From the NCBI GenBank assembly GCA_030762935.1, contig CM060898.1, positions 102,542,781 to 102,606,780 of the forward strand: a stretch of DNA of 64,000 nt, read 5' to 3'. Source of the DNA: Hymenopus coronatus. Taxonomy: Eukaryota > Arthropoda > Insecta > Mantodea > Hymenopodidae. Below are positions 1 through 11,156 of this stretch, one piece after another. Position 1 is the stretch's first letter. Every line of letters starts with the position of its first letter. The notes below the pieces were generated by a model, which worked only from the letters and a program-made list of their open reading frames with translations, had not been told where the DNA came from and made no database searches. Both the position numbers and the translations under genes were made by a program.

Positions 1-497
1 TGTTTTTATCTATCTCTTACGGTTTGCCAGTTATGCAAAATTCAATAAAAATCATCCAGAATAAAGTAATTTTCAGAGACTATTCCCAGAAAATTCAACA
101 TATACATATTATTTGTGAGGTAAATATCTTTAATATACAATATTTTAAACAAAATAGTTAGAGGCAATTTTCAGAAAATCGAAATTTTCGAAAAAAAAGT
201 TCAATGTAATGGGTAGATAGGAGTGGGTGGATTTTCTTGAAAACCTTCGTGTCGCATCCTTGGAAGATACCAAACTTAAATACCAAGTTTAGTATTCAAC
301 GTTTTTCTCGTTTTTGAGTTATGCTGTTCACAGACTTACAGACACACACACAAGAACCTTTTTGTAAAAATGCTTTTCTTTGGATACATGGGGACCCAAA
401 ATATGTATTTCCGGTAAAATCTCGGTATCCAATTTTTGGGTGCAGTACAATGCATTCTCTATACATTATGTTCATAGTACGTGTAGAGTAAGTAATG
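1..497 (-). mobile_element. TPE copy cut by the window edge
   Basis: This is the tip-side half of a TPE element in reverse orientation. It shows the family landmarks in reverse order: the CTTACGGTTT stretch, the AAAATTCAACATATACAT block, a CTTCGTGTCGCATCC block, a short CA-rich tract and the tip ending in GTAGAGTAAGT near 490. The other half lies outside the window. No coding potential was recognised. Confidence 0.8.
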
Positions 498-847
498 ACA
501 TTTATAAATTTAATAACAATTAAACTAATGGATAAAATAATGATGATAGTATAAATAGCAGAAAACTAATATGTTTCATTAATTTTAGTTTGAATTATAT
601 TTGCTTTAATTTTATACATTTCTAAAAATTAGAGTTATTTTTTAGTCTTTTAATGAACAGTTATTTTAAGCCTTTTTGTTCCATTAGATCCTTTCAGAAT
701 GATTAAAATAAATGTTAATTCTGGGTTGCAGTTGTTTATTATGCTCTTTTATAATGTTTATATGCGTTTCTTTATGTGTGGGTTTAAATATATACACAAC
801 AGCATTAAATATAAGTATTAATTCCAAAGGTAACGTTTTAGATTTTT
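498..847. other. AT-rich spacer, nothing recognised
   Basis: The sequence is rich in A and T, with no long open frame, no tRNA-like boxes and no match to the other repeats in the window. Confidence 0.6.
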
Positions 848-1625
848 ACTTTCTCTACTTCGTACACGATACATAGATAGAGAAGATATTGCATTACTCC
901 CATGAAATACACGTTATAGGATCCCCTGTATTAAAAAAGAGCATTTTAAGAAAAACTATTAGCGTGTCTGTGCGTGCATTAGTGTGTGTGTGTCCGTGAG
1001 ACTATGAACACGATAACTCAAAAACGAAAGGTTACTTAAATACCAAATTTAATAGTTAAGTTCAGTATCTTCCAAGAATGCGACACGAAGAATTTCAAGA
1101 AAATCCCGCCACCCCAATTTACTATTTATATGGAAAAATGTTTGAACATTGTTATTTTCTCAAAAATGGCTCTATTGATTTTGATTGATATGCTGCATAT
1201 TAAATAAACTTATATAAAAAATAAAATGAATATCTTGAATTTTCTCGCGAACGCCTCTGAAGTTCTCTGCATTTTGGATGTATTTTGCATAGCTGATAGA
1301 ACCGTAAGAGGTAGACACAAGCTTACTAAGCAAAAATGTAAGTATCCTTAAAACTCACTTTTAATTTATATAAATGTTTTTCTAGAGTTAGCCATTTCGG
1401 TGATATTCCTTGCTACTGGTTTCAGTTTTAAAAAGTCGAGAATTTCTTGTCAACTGTAAATGCGAAATAACCGATTAAATACATAACAAACGGCTTTCAA
1501 AATATTTGAACTAACGCAAGGAAGCAAGTAACAAGGTCATTTCTGTTAATGTTTATCTTAATTAATATGAAGTAGAATAAGTTTTTGTAAAAATAGTTTT
1601 TACAGAATAAATGGAACACATCAAG
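848..1625 (+). mobile_element. TPE copy, nearly full length
   Basis: It starts with ACTTTCTCTAC and a diverged tip, continues through a GTGTGTGTGTCCGTGAG tract and AACACGATAACTCAAAAACG, and ends ATGGAACACATCAAG. The next copy starts five T residues later, so the two are head to tail. The diverged tip suggests an older copy. Confidence 0.82.
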
Positions 1626-1630
1626 TTTTT

Positions 1631-2160
1631 ACTTTCTCTACACGTACTATGTAAATAAATATTGTATAGAAGAGATATTTTAATGCACCCAAATATTCGA
1701 TACCGAGATTTCACCGAAAATACATGTTTTGAACGCCCCTGAATAAAAAAAACATTTTTGGAAAAAGGTCCGTGGGCGTGTCTGTGGATGAAAATACCGT
1801 GGAATAGCGAACTTAAATACCACAAAGATTTTCAAGAAAATCACCCCACACCCAACTACCCTATACATGGAATTTTTTCGAAAATGTTTATTTTCTCAAA
1901 AATATCTCTAACGATTTTCATTAAAATATCCTATATTATAGATATTTACCTGAAAAATAAAATATATATTATGAATTTTTTGGAAATAGACTCTGAAGAC
2001 TACTTTATTCTGGATGAATTATTTCGCTTCTACTTTCAAGGAAGCAAGTAACAAGACTATTTCTGCTAATTTTTTCTTGAAGAATGAAGTAAATAGAAGC
2101 TTTTTAACATTAATTGGTTGCAGAAATGTAGATAAAGTCATGTGAATGCAACACATCAAA
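1631..2160 (+). mobile_element. TPE copy with internal deletions
   Basis: The tip is degraded (ACTATGTAAATAAATATTGT). The GT tract is nearly absent and the middle of the tail is missing, but the end GTCATGTGAATGCAACACAT then CAAA is retained. Two short open frames here (about 87 and 97 codons) are by-products of the repeat. Confidence 0.8.
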
Positions 2161-2169
2161 TTTTTCATA

Positions 2170-2878
2170 AAGGAATTTTAGAATGGGTTAAGTAATCAAT
2201 TGCTGATAAATTTCAAATACGCATGTATTGAAATATTTTAATTAGTTTCAAATTTTTTATGGTAGAGAAATTTATGTAAATTTAAATATATATTTTAGCT
2301 TCAATCCACGAGCTTCTTAAATCAACCATCCAGGACGCCGTTTACTTGGACAACCACTATCAGAGTATTTTCCTTTGCCTTATATGGTGTTATCATTTGT
2401 AGGGCTTGCAACCGCTCCCTCAGCATCAGTAATTTGTTCCAATCACTCCCGCTTTAGCAGGAAACAAATGCATTTCCTTAAGCGGAGCCAAGGAAACGGT
2501 AGGTCGCGGATCGAGACCTACTGTGAACTGGCCGCACTATCAATCAGAGCAAGCATCGTGCTGAACAAATGGCAATGCATGTTTTAAGGGGCAACTCGAA
2601 ATCTTGTGTAATTGCGACAACTGGTTTCCTTTGTGCCAATGCCGTCTCTCAGCCAATTAGAAGGCAAGAAGTTGTCTATATGTTGCCACGCTAAAATCCC
2701 CATTTGCCAAACCTATCTAAATAGAAACGCGCTTTTTCTCGGTCACGCACAGTGGCATTCCTTCATGCGCCGGAGTTCTCCTAAAGCGAATGTGGTACAA
2801 TACATGCCAGTTCTCACAAGAAACAACTTCAACTTTAATGCTACCTTGGGCTTTTTATCTACGGATTCAACGTTTATT
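2170..2878. other. Non-repetitive stretch, no gene recognised
   Basis: From about 2290 base composition is more balanced than in the flanking repeats. Open frames at 2375-2587 and 2612-3007 resemble no family I know, and the second runs into the next TPE copy, so I do not call them genes. It could be unique host DNA or an old unrecognised element. Confidence 0.4.
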
Positions 2879-3573
2879 ACTTTCTCTACACATACTATAT
2901 ACATAGTGTATAGAGAAGCTATTGTAATGCAACCAAAAATTCGATACCATGATTTCACCGGAAATACATGTTTCGGTCTCCTTGAATCAAAAAAAGAGCT
3001 TTTTTGAAAAAGGTCAAAAACGAAAAGACCGTCAAATACCAAACTTGGTATTTAAGTTCAGTATCTTTTAAGGCTGCGACATGAAGATGTTCAAGAAAAT
3101 CCTCCCACCTCCCACCCACTTTTTTCGAAAAGTTTGATTTTCTCAAAAATGGCTCTAACAATTTTGATTAAAATATTGTTTATTAAAGATATTTACCTGA
3201 AAAATAAAATGTCTGTTACGAATTTTCTAGAAGACTACTTTATTCTGATGAATTTCACGAACCTTTGTGTAACTGTATCGTTTTGAGATATTACTTGTTA
3301 TTGGTTTCATCTTTAAAAAACTTACAGTTTTCTCATACGGAAATGTATCAACTCCTGGCCATAGATTCAAAGAACTTCATTCACATAGCATTCAACTCTT
3401 GACTAATACTTTAGCCTCTGCTACTCCTTTATTTCCCTTCTACTTGCTTGGAAGCAAGTAAAAGACTATTTCTGCTAATTTTTTTCTCGATTAGTGTGAA
3501 ATAAAAATAAGCATAAGCTTTTCAACAATGATTTGTTGCAGAGATGTAGAGAAAGTCATGTGAATAGAACAGA
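2879..3573 (+). mobile_element. TPE copy
   Basis: The tip ACTTTCTCTACACATACTAT is well preserved. The GT tract is deleted: AAAAAGGTC joins CAAAAACGAAAAG directly. The tail carries AAGCAAGTAAAAGACTATTT and ends GTCATGTGAATAGAACAGA. Confidence 0.82.
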
Positions 3574-3624
3574 TTTTTTCCGTTGGTTTTTAACTTTTAT
3601 TTAATCTAAGTTGAAATTAGTTTT

Positions 3625-3822
3625 ACTTTCTCTAGCACCTATGTACAATCCAGAGAATACATTACGGTCCACCCATAAATTGGATACCGATTTTCAATCG
3701 GTAACACATTTTTAGAAAAAGGTCCATCTATGTATGTGTCCGTTTGCTCCTGAATAATATAAATCAAAACCAAAGCGTTGGTTAAATAGAAATTTGACAA
3801 TTAAGCTAAGTACCTTTCAAGG
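3625..3822 (+). mobile_element. TPE tip-side fragment
   Basis: Only the tip and the first ~200 bases remain (ACTTTCTCTAGCACC through a diverged AAGCTAAGTACCTTTCAAGG). SINE-A follows directly and replaces the rest. Confidence 0.7.
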
Positions 3823-3998
3823 ATGGTTAGACCGCTTGCCTCCCATCTAGGCGGTCCGGATTCGATCCCGAGTGTCCGCATGTGGGATTTGTGGTGTACG
3901 AAGCGGCGTGTGAGCGGATTTTCTCCGGGTCCTTCGCTCCATCATCAATTTCGCTTACATTTTATATTACCCCTAACTCATGTTCATGCGGGCCGACC

Positions 3999-4300
3999 TA
4001 AGTCGCCCTCCGTGGTGTAATGGCTACCATGCTAACTTCATATACCCAAGGTCGCGGGTTCAAACCCGGCGGAGGACGATGGATTTTTTTGGGCGTAAAA
4101 ATCCTCAGCATTTCTTCCTTCGGAAGGGAAGTAAAGCCGTGGGTCCCGTGTCGTAGATTTACTGCACGTAAAAGAACCTCAAGCCTGATAGAGAGGTTTC
4201 TGAGCAAAATAAGCGGTCTTTCACGCCCAGTATAGAATGTGACGCTGAGAAACACAGCAGTTAAAGAGCGTCCATAAATAAAACGCCATTTCATTTTTTT
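3999..4300 (+). mobile_element. SINE-B, full length, nested in SINE-A
   Basis: It has a tRNA-like head (about 4005-4076) with an A box near TGGTGTAATGGC and a B box GGTTCAAACCC. The body contains GGGCGTAAAAATCCT and a TTCGGAAGGGAAGTAAAGCC motif. The 11-bp repeat GCGGGCCGACC flanks it at 3988-3998 and 4301-4311, the expected footprint of LINE-mediated insertion. Three more partial copies lie at 28669-28882, 33950-34108 and 55174-55290. Confidence 0.92.
4013..4067 (+). promoter_or_regulatory. Internal Pol III promoter (A and B boxes) of SINE-B
   Basis: TGGTGTAATGGC fits the type-2 A box and GGTTCAAACCC the B box, with tRNA-like spacing. These would be bound by TFIIIC if the copy is transcribed; whether it is cannot be seen here. 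Confidence 0.65.
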
Positions 4301-4426
4301 GCGGGCCGACCCCTCGTAACAGGTTCTCATTCTGTGGCTTCTGACCTCTAGGCATTGGCTTGTAAGTCCAAGGGAGGTGTCAGTCCTATAAATACGGAGA
4401 GGGTAAGCCGATTACGAAACGAAACT

Positions 4427-4477
4427 ATTATTATTTTTATTATTATTATTACTATTATTATTATTGTTGTTGTTGTT
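4427..4477. repeat. ATT/GTT microsatellite
   Basis: A run of ATT-type triplets passes into GTT triplets at the 3' end of SINE-A, probably grown from that SINE's tail. Confidence 0.85.
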
Positions 4478-4479
4478 AC

Positions 4480-4645
4480 CGGTGTTAATTTCCATGTTCA
4501 TATCAACGCTGACGGTGTGTCGGAATTTAGTCCCGTAGAAGTTATTTTACATGCCAGTAAACGTACTGCCACGGGTTTGTGGTTCTTACGTACACTTAAA
4601 GACCAGCAGTCTAGGCCGGGTTTGAACAGGCCACCTAACTAAGGG
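4480..4645 (-). mobile_element. SINE-like fragment
   Basis: Read on the minus strand, a B-box-like TGTTCAAACCCGG lies near 4613-4626, followed by TACTGGCATG-type sequence. The A-box side is not clear and no second copy is present in the window, so this is a tentative call. Confidence 0.4.
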
Positions 4646-4656
4646 AACCACCAAGA

Positions 4657-4905
4657 AAATGCCGCGCCGTGGTCATTCGCCTCTCACCTAGACGGCCCGG
4701 GTTCCTATCCCAAGCGACCACATGTGAGATTTGTGGTGAACAAAGCAGCGCAGGGGCGGGTTTCCTCCGGGATCTCCGGTTTCCCCCGCCATCTCATTCC
4801 ACCGGGGTTCCATCTTCATATATCATCAGTGTCATCGCCTGCGGTGCCAGAGCAGTAAAAGCGGGCGTTGAGCATTACCCCCCCCCCCCAAAAAAAAAAA
4901 ACCAA
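4657..4905 (+). mobile_element. SINE-C copy with C/A-rich tail
   Basis: The head GCCGCGCCGTGG..TCGCCTCTCACC resembles the 5' half of a class II tRNA, with a B-box-like GGGTTCCTATCCC. The body has CCTCCGGGATCTCCGGTTTC and ATCATCAGTGTCATCGCCTG. It ends in a C run followed by an A run. Other copies: 35439-35673, 50597-50820 and 60592-60812. Confidence 0.85.
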
Positions 4906-4974
4906 TAACTCGGAATATTTCGAAAACGGTTAACTCTAAACATTTGTGTTATAATCAGGTGTACATTTTAAATT

Positions 4975-5202
4975 GCCGATCCCGGTGGTCGCGCTCGCTA
5001 AAGTGTTTCGCTTTGGCGTTTCGTGGTGCACAGGATTATGGTTTCGAGTCCCGCCTTGGGCATGGGTGTTACTGAGTTTGTGTATGTATATGTAAAAGGA
5101 AAACGTTAAGAATAATAAGGTCTACTAAGGAAATATAGGAAACTGGAAGAAATGGAAAAAAAGGAATACAGCGCCGGAGTCCTGACAAGCCTCCGAAACT
5201 GT

Positions 5203-5231
<29 letters not shown>
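4975..5231 (+). mobile_element. SINE-G with poly-A tail
   Basis: A tRNA-like head includes a B-box-like GGTTTCGAGTCCC near 5040. The 3' part reads ACAGCGCCGGAGTCCTGAC and ends in a pure A run of about 25 bases. The same 3' part recurs at 26775-26925. I read the family as tRNA-derived and LINE-dependent. Confidence 0.78.
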
Positions 5232-5233
<2 letters not shown>

Positions 5234-5334
5234 GAAGTTTTTACAAGCGAAATTCTACTTTTTGATTTACTTCAATTAAAACAACGTATCGATGACAGCT
5301 GGCAAATAAATGTGAAATTTTTGTTTCTTCTGTT

Positions 5335-5495
5335 ATTTGCCTATACTGAGATTTCACCAGAAGTATATCTTTTGAGGATCCCTGACTCCAAAAACCAATT
5401 TTAGAAAAAGGTCTTTGTGTGGGGAGGGTAACATGATTCATAAAGGAAAAGTCGATTAAATACCAAACCTGGAATTTAAGTTTAGTATTACTACG
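5335..5495 (+). mobile_element. TPE fragment
   Basis: It keeps the stretch TACTGAGATTTCACC..AGAAAAAGGTC and a diverged AATACCAAACCTGG hairpin. Both ends of the element are missing. Confidence 0.6.
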
Positions 5496-5702
5496 TATCC
5501 ATTGAGTTTGAAATCGAATTGAATTCTGCATTGAAATGCTGATTCAAATCGTACTGAATCTGGGATCCTATCCTCTTAGAAAGTGCAATCAGATCGAAAT
5601 TGTTGCATGGAAACACCTCCGTGTTTATTCCTTTTGAGTACGGTAAACAAAATCTGCTTCTGCTATATTCGTTGCACGCTGTTTCATATGTTATTGATGT
5701 TT

Positions 5703-6000
5703 TACTTTCACTAGCATGCATGTAGGTACATATAATATACTACATAGTAGCCAGAGAAGGTATTGTACTACACCCAAAAATTCGATATCGTGCTTTAACT
5801 GTAAATACATGTTTTGAGGTCCTCATCGAAAAAGATACTAACATACGTACCAAGTTTGGCATTAAAGGCCTTTTCGTATTTGAGCTATGCTGTTCATAAA
5901 CACATAGGACCTTTCTTTAAAATGTCTTTTTGGACTCTTTTGGACCTCTTTATATCGAATTTTTTTATTGAGATGCAATACCCTATCTATACAACGTACC
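5703..6000. mobile_element. Two TPE tip fragments fused head to head
   Basis: The left part (to about 5845) is plus-oriented, beginning ACTTTCACTAGCATGC and running to GTTTTGAGGTCC. The right part (about 5846-6000) is minus-oriented, from ACCAAGTTTGGCATT to a decayed tip at TACCCTATCTATAC. Their inner halves are missing, which suggests rearrangement after insertion. Confidence 0.6.
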
Positions 6001-6019
6001 GAAACTTGTGGCTCAAACG

Positions 6020-6200
6020 TTTCCGGAGGTCATGGGATCAGTTCCCCGCGGCCGACCTCTCTGACCATGTTTTTTCGGGGGTTTTACCATGTCACTAGGA
6101 TAATACTGGAGAAAATTCTTCATTCCCCCGAAATTCCTGACCCTTCATTTCATCTTCATTTCATCCCAACCGGTCTCTTTCAAGATTGTAAGTGTCGATG
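6020..6200 (+). mobile_element. Decayed SINE-like fragment
   Basis: CGGAGGTCATGGGATCAGTT followed by CCCCGCGGCCGACC and a TTCATTTCATCTTCATTTCA stretch resembles SINE-A and SINE-C bodies. The match is patchy, so the family is uncertain. Confidence 0.35.
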
Positions 6201-7095
6201 AGGACTGCGGCAGAGGCGCCATTCCGTGGAGGTGACTGCGTTCTGGAAATATAGCTCTAGGCGGGGGGATAGCGTTAGAGGTAGTCTTGGACTCGGGTAG
6301 TCTATTCGGGACTGAATGTTTGGCTCCTGGCGCTCTATTTGTTGAGATAAATTGCTTATGAACCTTTAGGGATCCTGCACAGTGGCTCTCTATCTGTCTG
6401 GTTGTCGACCGCCCTCTGAAATTGCACTCATCTCATCCTCTCCTCCATGGATGTGACGTACAATACACCTACAGCTGCTGTGTGGAATACCCCTCCGTAC
6501 CGTACACCCACCCACACACACTATGTACTAATACTTGTAAAGAAAGTAAAATTCTGAAATTCAAACCAACTTTATTAATAAAGTACAGCAGTTGCGACAG
6601 CATTTTCTGAGAAAAGGCAGAAAATTTACAAAATACATTCAGGCAGAGTAGTATAATACCTTGACTACTCTATGAACTACTTTTTCTATTTTAATTTAAA
6701 TATGTTCAACTCGAAGATATTTAGACCGAAGCAAATCGGTTCATGCTGCTCTCATATTCGCAAATAGATAGTTCTCTAACAAAAGAAAACGACAGTTAAT
6801 TAGACAGAAATAGAAGATATTGCAACTCTTCTTTTACAATGTTATGTAGCTGTTGCGTTATTAAGACATTGCGTTAAGTCTTGCTGGAAATTGTAATAAT
6901 GAAGTTTAGCTTAACTGTCAGTTTTAATGCATAAAGGTTTTGCTTTAAAAAACTTGAAGGCCCTGACATGAAATATGTGAAAGGTTTTGCAAGTACTCGC
7001 GTAAATTACTTCGCTTCAGGCCGTGTTACGACATTTTAATAAAGGCATTAAAGATGAATCTTTCCCTTCAAGGATGATGAGTATGTAGTTTACTC
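6201..7095. other. Intergenic stretch, nothing recognised
   Basis: No convincing open frame, RNA gene or repeat seen in the window. The open frame at 6422-6610 resembles nothing I know. Confidence 0.5.
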
Positions 7096-7099
7096 TTTA

Positions 7100-7242
7100 C
7101 TTTCTCTACCCTGTACAAACAATGTATATAGTATCTTGAAAAGGCATTATATCTCATCCAAAGATTCGTTATCGAGATTTCACTAGTAATATATATATAT
7201 ATATATATATTTTGAGGTCAGTAAATTCAAATAAGGGTAAAG
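7100..7242 (+). mobile_element. TPE tip fragment with AT run
   Basis: ACTTTCTCTACCC begins a diverged tip. The ATTTCACTAG stretch is followed by about 24 bases of AT repeat and then TTTTGAGGTC. The rest of the copy is replaced by a MITE-like element. Confidence 0.65.
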
Positions 7243-7580
7243 CTATACCATGGTTCCACCACACATAGACGTACGCGTGCGTGCCCGGGCACACACGCAC
7301 ACTGACACACACAAAAGTCTTAAGACTTTTACTGACGATCCATGCTTGAAAGTGTTGCAAACATTAAGTTGTTCAGAAGTGAAAGTTGCCAGATTGCCGA
7401 AGTTTTTACTGCTTCTTGGGATCATTGGGGTTTTAGCTTCACGGATCCCTCGGCTACGCTTTGCGGCTTTCCACGTTGGGCTAAATGTTTACCAGTAAGT
7501 AACTATAATGAGGTTCTAATGACGAAATAAAAAAGTGTCCATGTATAGAAGTAATGCCAAGTGGTGGAACCATCGTATAC
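7243..7580. mobile_element. MITE-like element, 338 bp
   Basis: The ends are inverted repeats of about 20 bases (7243-7262 and 7561-7580) agreeing at 18 positions, with the core ATGGTTCCACCAC. A GC-rich middle (7261-7320) holds a CA-rich tract. Overlapping open frames on both strands are short and unlike any transposase. I could not define a target duplication. Confidence 0.6.
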
Positions 7581-7602
7581 TAATAATCAAATAAATATTT
7601 TC

Positions 7603-8431
7603 ACATAGTGTATAGAGAAGATATTGCAATGCACACCAAAATTTGATACCGAGATTTCATCGGAATCACATGTTTTTGGACCCACTGAATCCATAAAAAG
7701 CATGTTTAGAAAAATTTCCATGTGTGTGTGTGGGGGGGGGCATCATAGCTCAAAAACGAAAAGGCCTTTAACGTTAAATACCAAACTTGATGCTTAAGTT
7801 CCATATCTCCCAAGGATTTTCAAGAAAATCTCCCATCCCTAACTACTCTATACAAGAAAAATAATGTAGAAAAATTTGATTTTCTAAACAATTGCTTTAA
7901 CGATTTTGTTTGAATTCTCTTATGTTTAAGATATTTACGTGATAAATAAAATGTATATCTTGAATTTTCCGTGAATAGCCTCTAAAGACCTCTTTATTCT
8001 GGAAGATAGTTTTCTTAATTTTGTATAACTAGTGATAGACAAAAACATACTAAACAAAAAAAATAAATAAACTGTAGAGCTACTTAAAAGGCAAAATTTA
8101 TGTCCTATACATTTTTTCCTGGAGTTGACCGTTTTCGATATACTGCTTGTTATTGGTTTCAGTTTTGAAATACTTAAAGTTTTCTCATGCAGGAATTTGT
8201 CATCTTCTGGCCTCACAAAGAAAAGGATTTCAATCCATAGCAACCACATTTTAAAACATGTGACTGTCGATTTAGCCTAGTGCATTCCCTTCTATTTATA
8301 TGGAACTAAGTAATAAGACCGTTTCTGCTAGGGTTTATCTCGATTAGAATGAAGTGGGTAGAAGAATAAGCTCATTAAGAATAATTTGTTACAGAGATGT
8401 AAAGAAAGTCATGTGAATGCAACACGTCAGA
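7603..8431 (+). mobile_element. TPE copy lacking the left half of its tip
   Basis: It begins inside the palindrome at CACATAGTGTATAGAGAAG and then follows the family to GTCATGTGAATGCAACACGT then CAGA. A run of G residues replaces part of the GT tract. Confidence 0.82.
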
Positions 8432-8454
8432 ATTTTTGGATAATAGTCCTTGTG

Positions 8455-8680
8455 TTTGAGCGGCACAGATCAAAACCGAAACTATCAAACTGAATATTTT
8501 GGTTCAGTATTTTTCAACAATACACACGAGGATCTTCAAGGAAATACCTTTCAAAATGGTTAGGTGTCGCTCAAAAGTTTAGAAAAATGTCCCATCTAAA
8601 GTGTAGTTGGAGGTGAGGGGATTTTGTTGAAAATCTTCGTGTCGCATACACTGAATATGGAAGATACTGAACATTAACAA
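8455..8680. mobile_element. TPE fragments in both orientations
   Basis: A plus-strand piece (CAAAACCGAAACTATCAAAC onward) is followed by a minus-strand piece (GTAGTTGGAGGTGAGGGGA to CTTCGTGTCGCATAC). Both are short. Confidence 0.5.
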
Positions 8681-8834
8681 ACAAGCACACACTCACGAAT
8701 GTTCACACATACGCACATAGTAACTAGCATCCAGAAAACACACTCTTTTGAAGTTTCGCTTCACTTAGCGCTCGCCAGACTGTCCATATTTGATAAGAGT
8801 ACACATCCTTTACTGAGTTAAGAGAGTCCAGAAC

Positions 8835-9002
8835 TCAACGGGGCTATTTCAAGTTAAAAACCAATTGAGAAACGGCCCCATCAAACCTTTGTTTTCCTCT
8901 CTTGCTTATCAGCGGAGACAGTGGGATGATCCCGCTCACTGTGAGAGAGGCACTCAGACCTATTCCCCCACTGCAAGTTTTAACTTAAAATAGCCCCGTT
9001 GA
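8835..9002. mobile_element. MITE-like element, 168 bp
   Basis: Terminal inverted repeats of about 27 bases share TCAACGGGGCTATTT and AAGTTAAAA (8835-8862 and 8975-9002). The interior is GC-richer than its surroundings and non-coding. Flanks TCCAGAAC and TCCTGCAA could be a worn 8-bp duplication, which would point to hAT, but this is weak. Confidence 0.68.
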
Positions 9003-9117
9003 ATCCTGCAACTCTTTTCGCACAAATGGATATCTACTCTCGTCAAATGTGGGGCAGTTGATCCACCTGGTACAGTTGTTGCATAGATTTACCTATTTGA
9101 GTATCCCTTAAAGCCTG

Positions 9118-9266
9118 GTGTATTCCACTAATCCCCTTATTACTACGAGGATATATGCATAAGACAATTTCGGCGACGTTTATCTCAACTAATATGATAG
9201 GCTGAAAAAGCTTTTGTAAAAATACTTTTAGAACTTTAAATAACGTGAATGTAACAAACCAAAGCT
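9118..9266 (+). mobile_element. TPE tail fragment
   Basis: It keeps the CCTTATTACTACGAGG..GACAATTTCGGC part of the tail and the end ACGTGAATGTAACAAACC. The next copy starts directly after it. Confidence 0.6.
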
Positions 9267-9270
9267 TTCT

Positions 9271-10525
9271 ACTTTCGCTACACATACGTACGTAGAAAAG
9301 GTTTTGTAATCCCCTAATAGTTTTATGTTGGGAACTCACCGGAAGTACATGTTTTGAGGTCCCTGATGGATTCTTAGAAAAAGGTCCGCGTGCGTGTGTG
9401 TCCGTGTGTGCCTGTGATCACATAGCTCAAAAACCAAAAGGCGGTTAAATGCCAATTTTGATATTTAGTTCAGTATCTTCCAAGGATGCGACACGAAGAT
9501 TTTCACAAAAATCACCCAATTCCAACTCAAAAATGGCACTGGCGGTTTTTATTTAAATACCATAGGTTTAAGATATTTTCATGAAAAACGAAGTGTATAT
9601 CTGAAGACCTCTTCGTTCTGGATGACTTTTGTATAAATGGTTAACCATAACACATAGTCAAAAACTTACTACAGAAAAAATTGGATGTATTCCGGTTGTC
9701 TATTTCTTACGGTTTACTAGTTATGCAAAATCTAGCAACATTCATCCAGAATAAAGAGGGCTTCAGAGGATATTCCCAGAAAATTCAACATATACATTTT
9801 ATTTGTCGTGTAAATATCTTCAATATAGGTTGTTTTAATCAAAATTTTTTGAGATCTTTGAGAAAATCAAAATGTTCGAATTCGTTTCCCTGTAAAGGGT
9901 TTTTGGTGTGGGGAAGTTTCCTTCAAAATCTTCGTGTCGCATCCTGGTAGGATATTAAACTTATACACAAAGTTTGGTATTTTACCAACTTTTCGTTTTT
10001 GAGTTATCGTGTTCACAGACACACATACACACTGAACCACGGACACACAGACACGAACCTTTTTCTTAAAATGCTTGTTTGGGATATAGGGGACTCTAAA
10101 ACGTCTATTTCAGATGAAATCTCGGTATGGACTTTTTGGGTGCATTACAATACCTTCTCTATACATTATATACATAATATGTGTAGAGAAAGTAAATAGA
10201 AATCTCTTTAACACAAACATTTTGTGTAGAGCAAACCGTTTCCGAGATATTCCTCGTTAGTGGTTTCAGTTTTAAGGTGTTTTTTTTTTTTTTTTTCAGA
10301 CGGGAAATCATCTCTCATTTCATATCTCTATTATTTTACTCCTGGCCACGCAAAGAGAACATAATATTAATTGGTTCATATAGCGACAGGTCTAGAAGCA
10401 GGTAATAAGATAATTTCTGCTAATGTTTATCTCGATTAGCATGATGTAGATGAAAGATTAACCTTTTTGTAAGAATATTTTGTTTGTAGAAGATGCAGAG
10501 AAAATCATGTGTATGAAATACGTAA
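9271..10525 (+). mobile_element. TPE copy interrupted by a reverse TPE half-copy
   Basis: The left part is 9271-9690 (tip ACTTTCGCTACAC to AAAAACTTACTACAG). The right part is 10200-10525 (CTTTAACACAAAC to AATCATGTGTATG). Between them lies a minus-oriented tip-side half (9695-10193). A T run near 10280 is a local expansion. Confidence 0.72.
9695..10193 (-). mobile_element. Truncated TPE inside another TPE
   Basis: It runs from TCTATTTCTTACGG to a good tip ending GTGTAGAGAAAGT. It keeps the tip end and lacks the opposite end, like several other partial copies in the window. Confidence 0.78.
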
Positions 10526-10529
10526 GATG

Positions 10530-11156
10530 TTTTACAATAAAGAGTATAAGAAGGAAGAGACACTTGTGTTACGGAAATGAGAAGGCAAAGAGGATAAAAG
10601 AGGCAAACGTTTAGTTTGGCTATAGATCAGAACGAGCGTGCGATACGTTAGGAAGTCCGTCCGCCCGCTCGCTAGTTCACAAGATGCCACACCCATTCGG
10701 AAGAATAATGACCCGGATGGCAGCATCCCAGTATGGGACTCATTACAATAATTCATCACTCGTCACCACCATCGCAACCCTTACGCAAACAACATCCCCG
10801 CCGTATGCAGATCATGATCGTTATCTCCCGAGCATCAGCTCAGCTAAGATATAGCTCCAACATCCTCCTTATGGACACGTGTCTTGGGAGAAACCGGCGT
10901 CGGACGATTAAAGGAACATAACGCACAAACTGACACAGCACATTTCACTCTGCGAAAAAATATATCAGTGATCAACGATAAGATAAAATATTAGATGTAG
11001 GGTTGCACTCATTTATCCTACTATTTATGGGCAAACATTTTTGTGTACATCTGCTTACCAGTGATTGCGCCAACAGAATTAAAGCTTCTGATAATATTTT
11101 AGATTATACTTCTGACAGATTCTATGATAAAGGTATGAACATCGAAAAAGCAAATA
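10530..11156. other. Non-repetitive stretch, no gene recognised
   Basis: Composition is more balanced than in the repeats. Open frames at 10532-10759 (minus), 10733-10921 and 11003-11212 are short and match no family I know. The last runs into the mariner element. Confidence 0.4.

Larger units (their letters stand above)
3823..4429 (+). mobile_element. SINE-A, split by SINE-B
   Basis: The left part (to about 3998) and right part (from 4301) match, in order, the uninterrupted copy at 51008-51380: the tRNA-like head, a TTTTCTCCGGGTCC motif, then CCCCTCGTAACAGGTTCTC, GGGAGGTGTCAGT and a final ACGAAACGAAAC. The element between is SINE-B on an 11-bp target duplication. Confidence 0.85.

Noticed and set aside
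2375..3007. Two plus-strand open frames as host genes
   Set aside because: No family resemblance, no splice or start context, and the second runs into a TPE copy.
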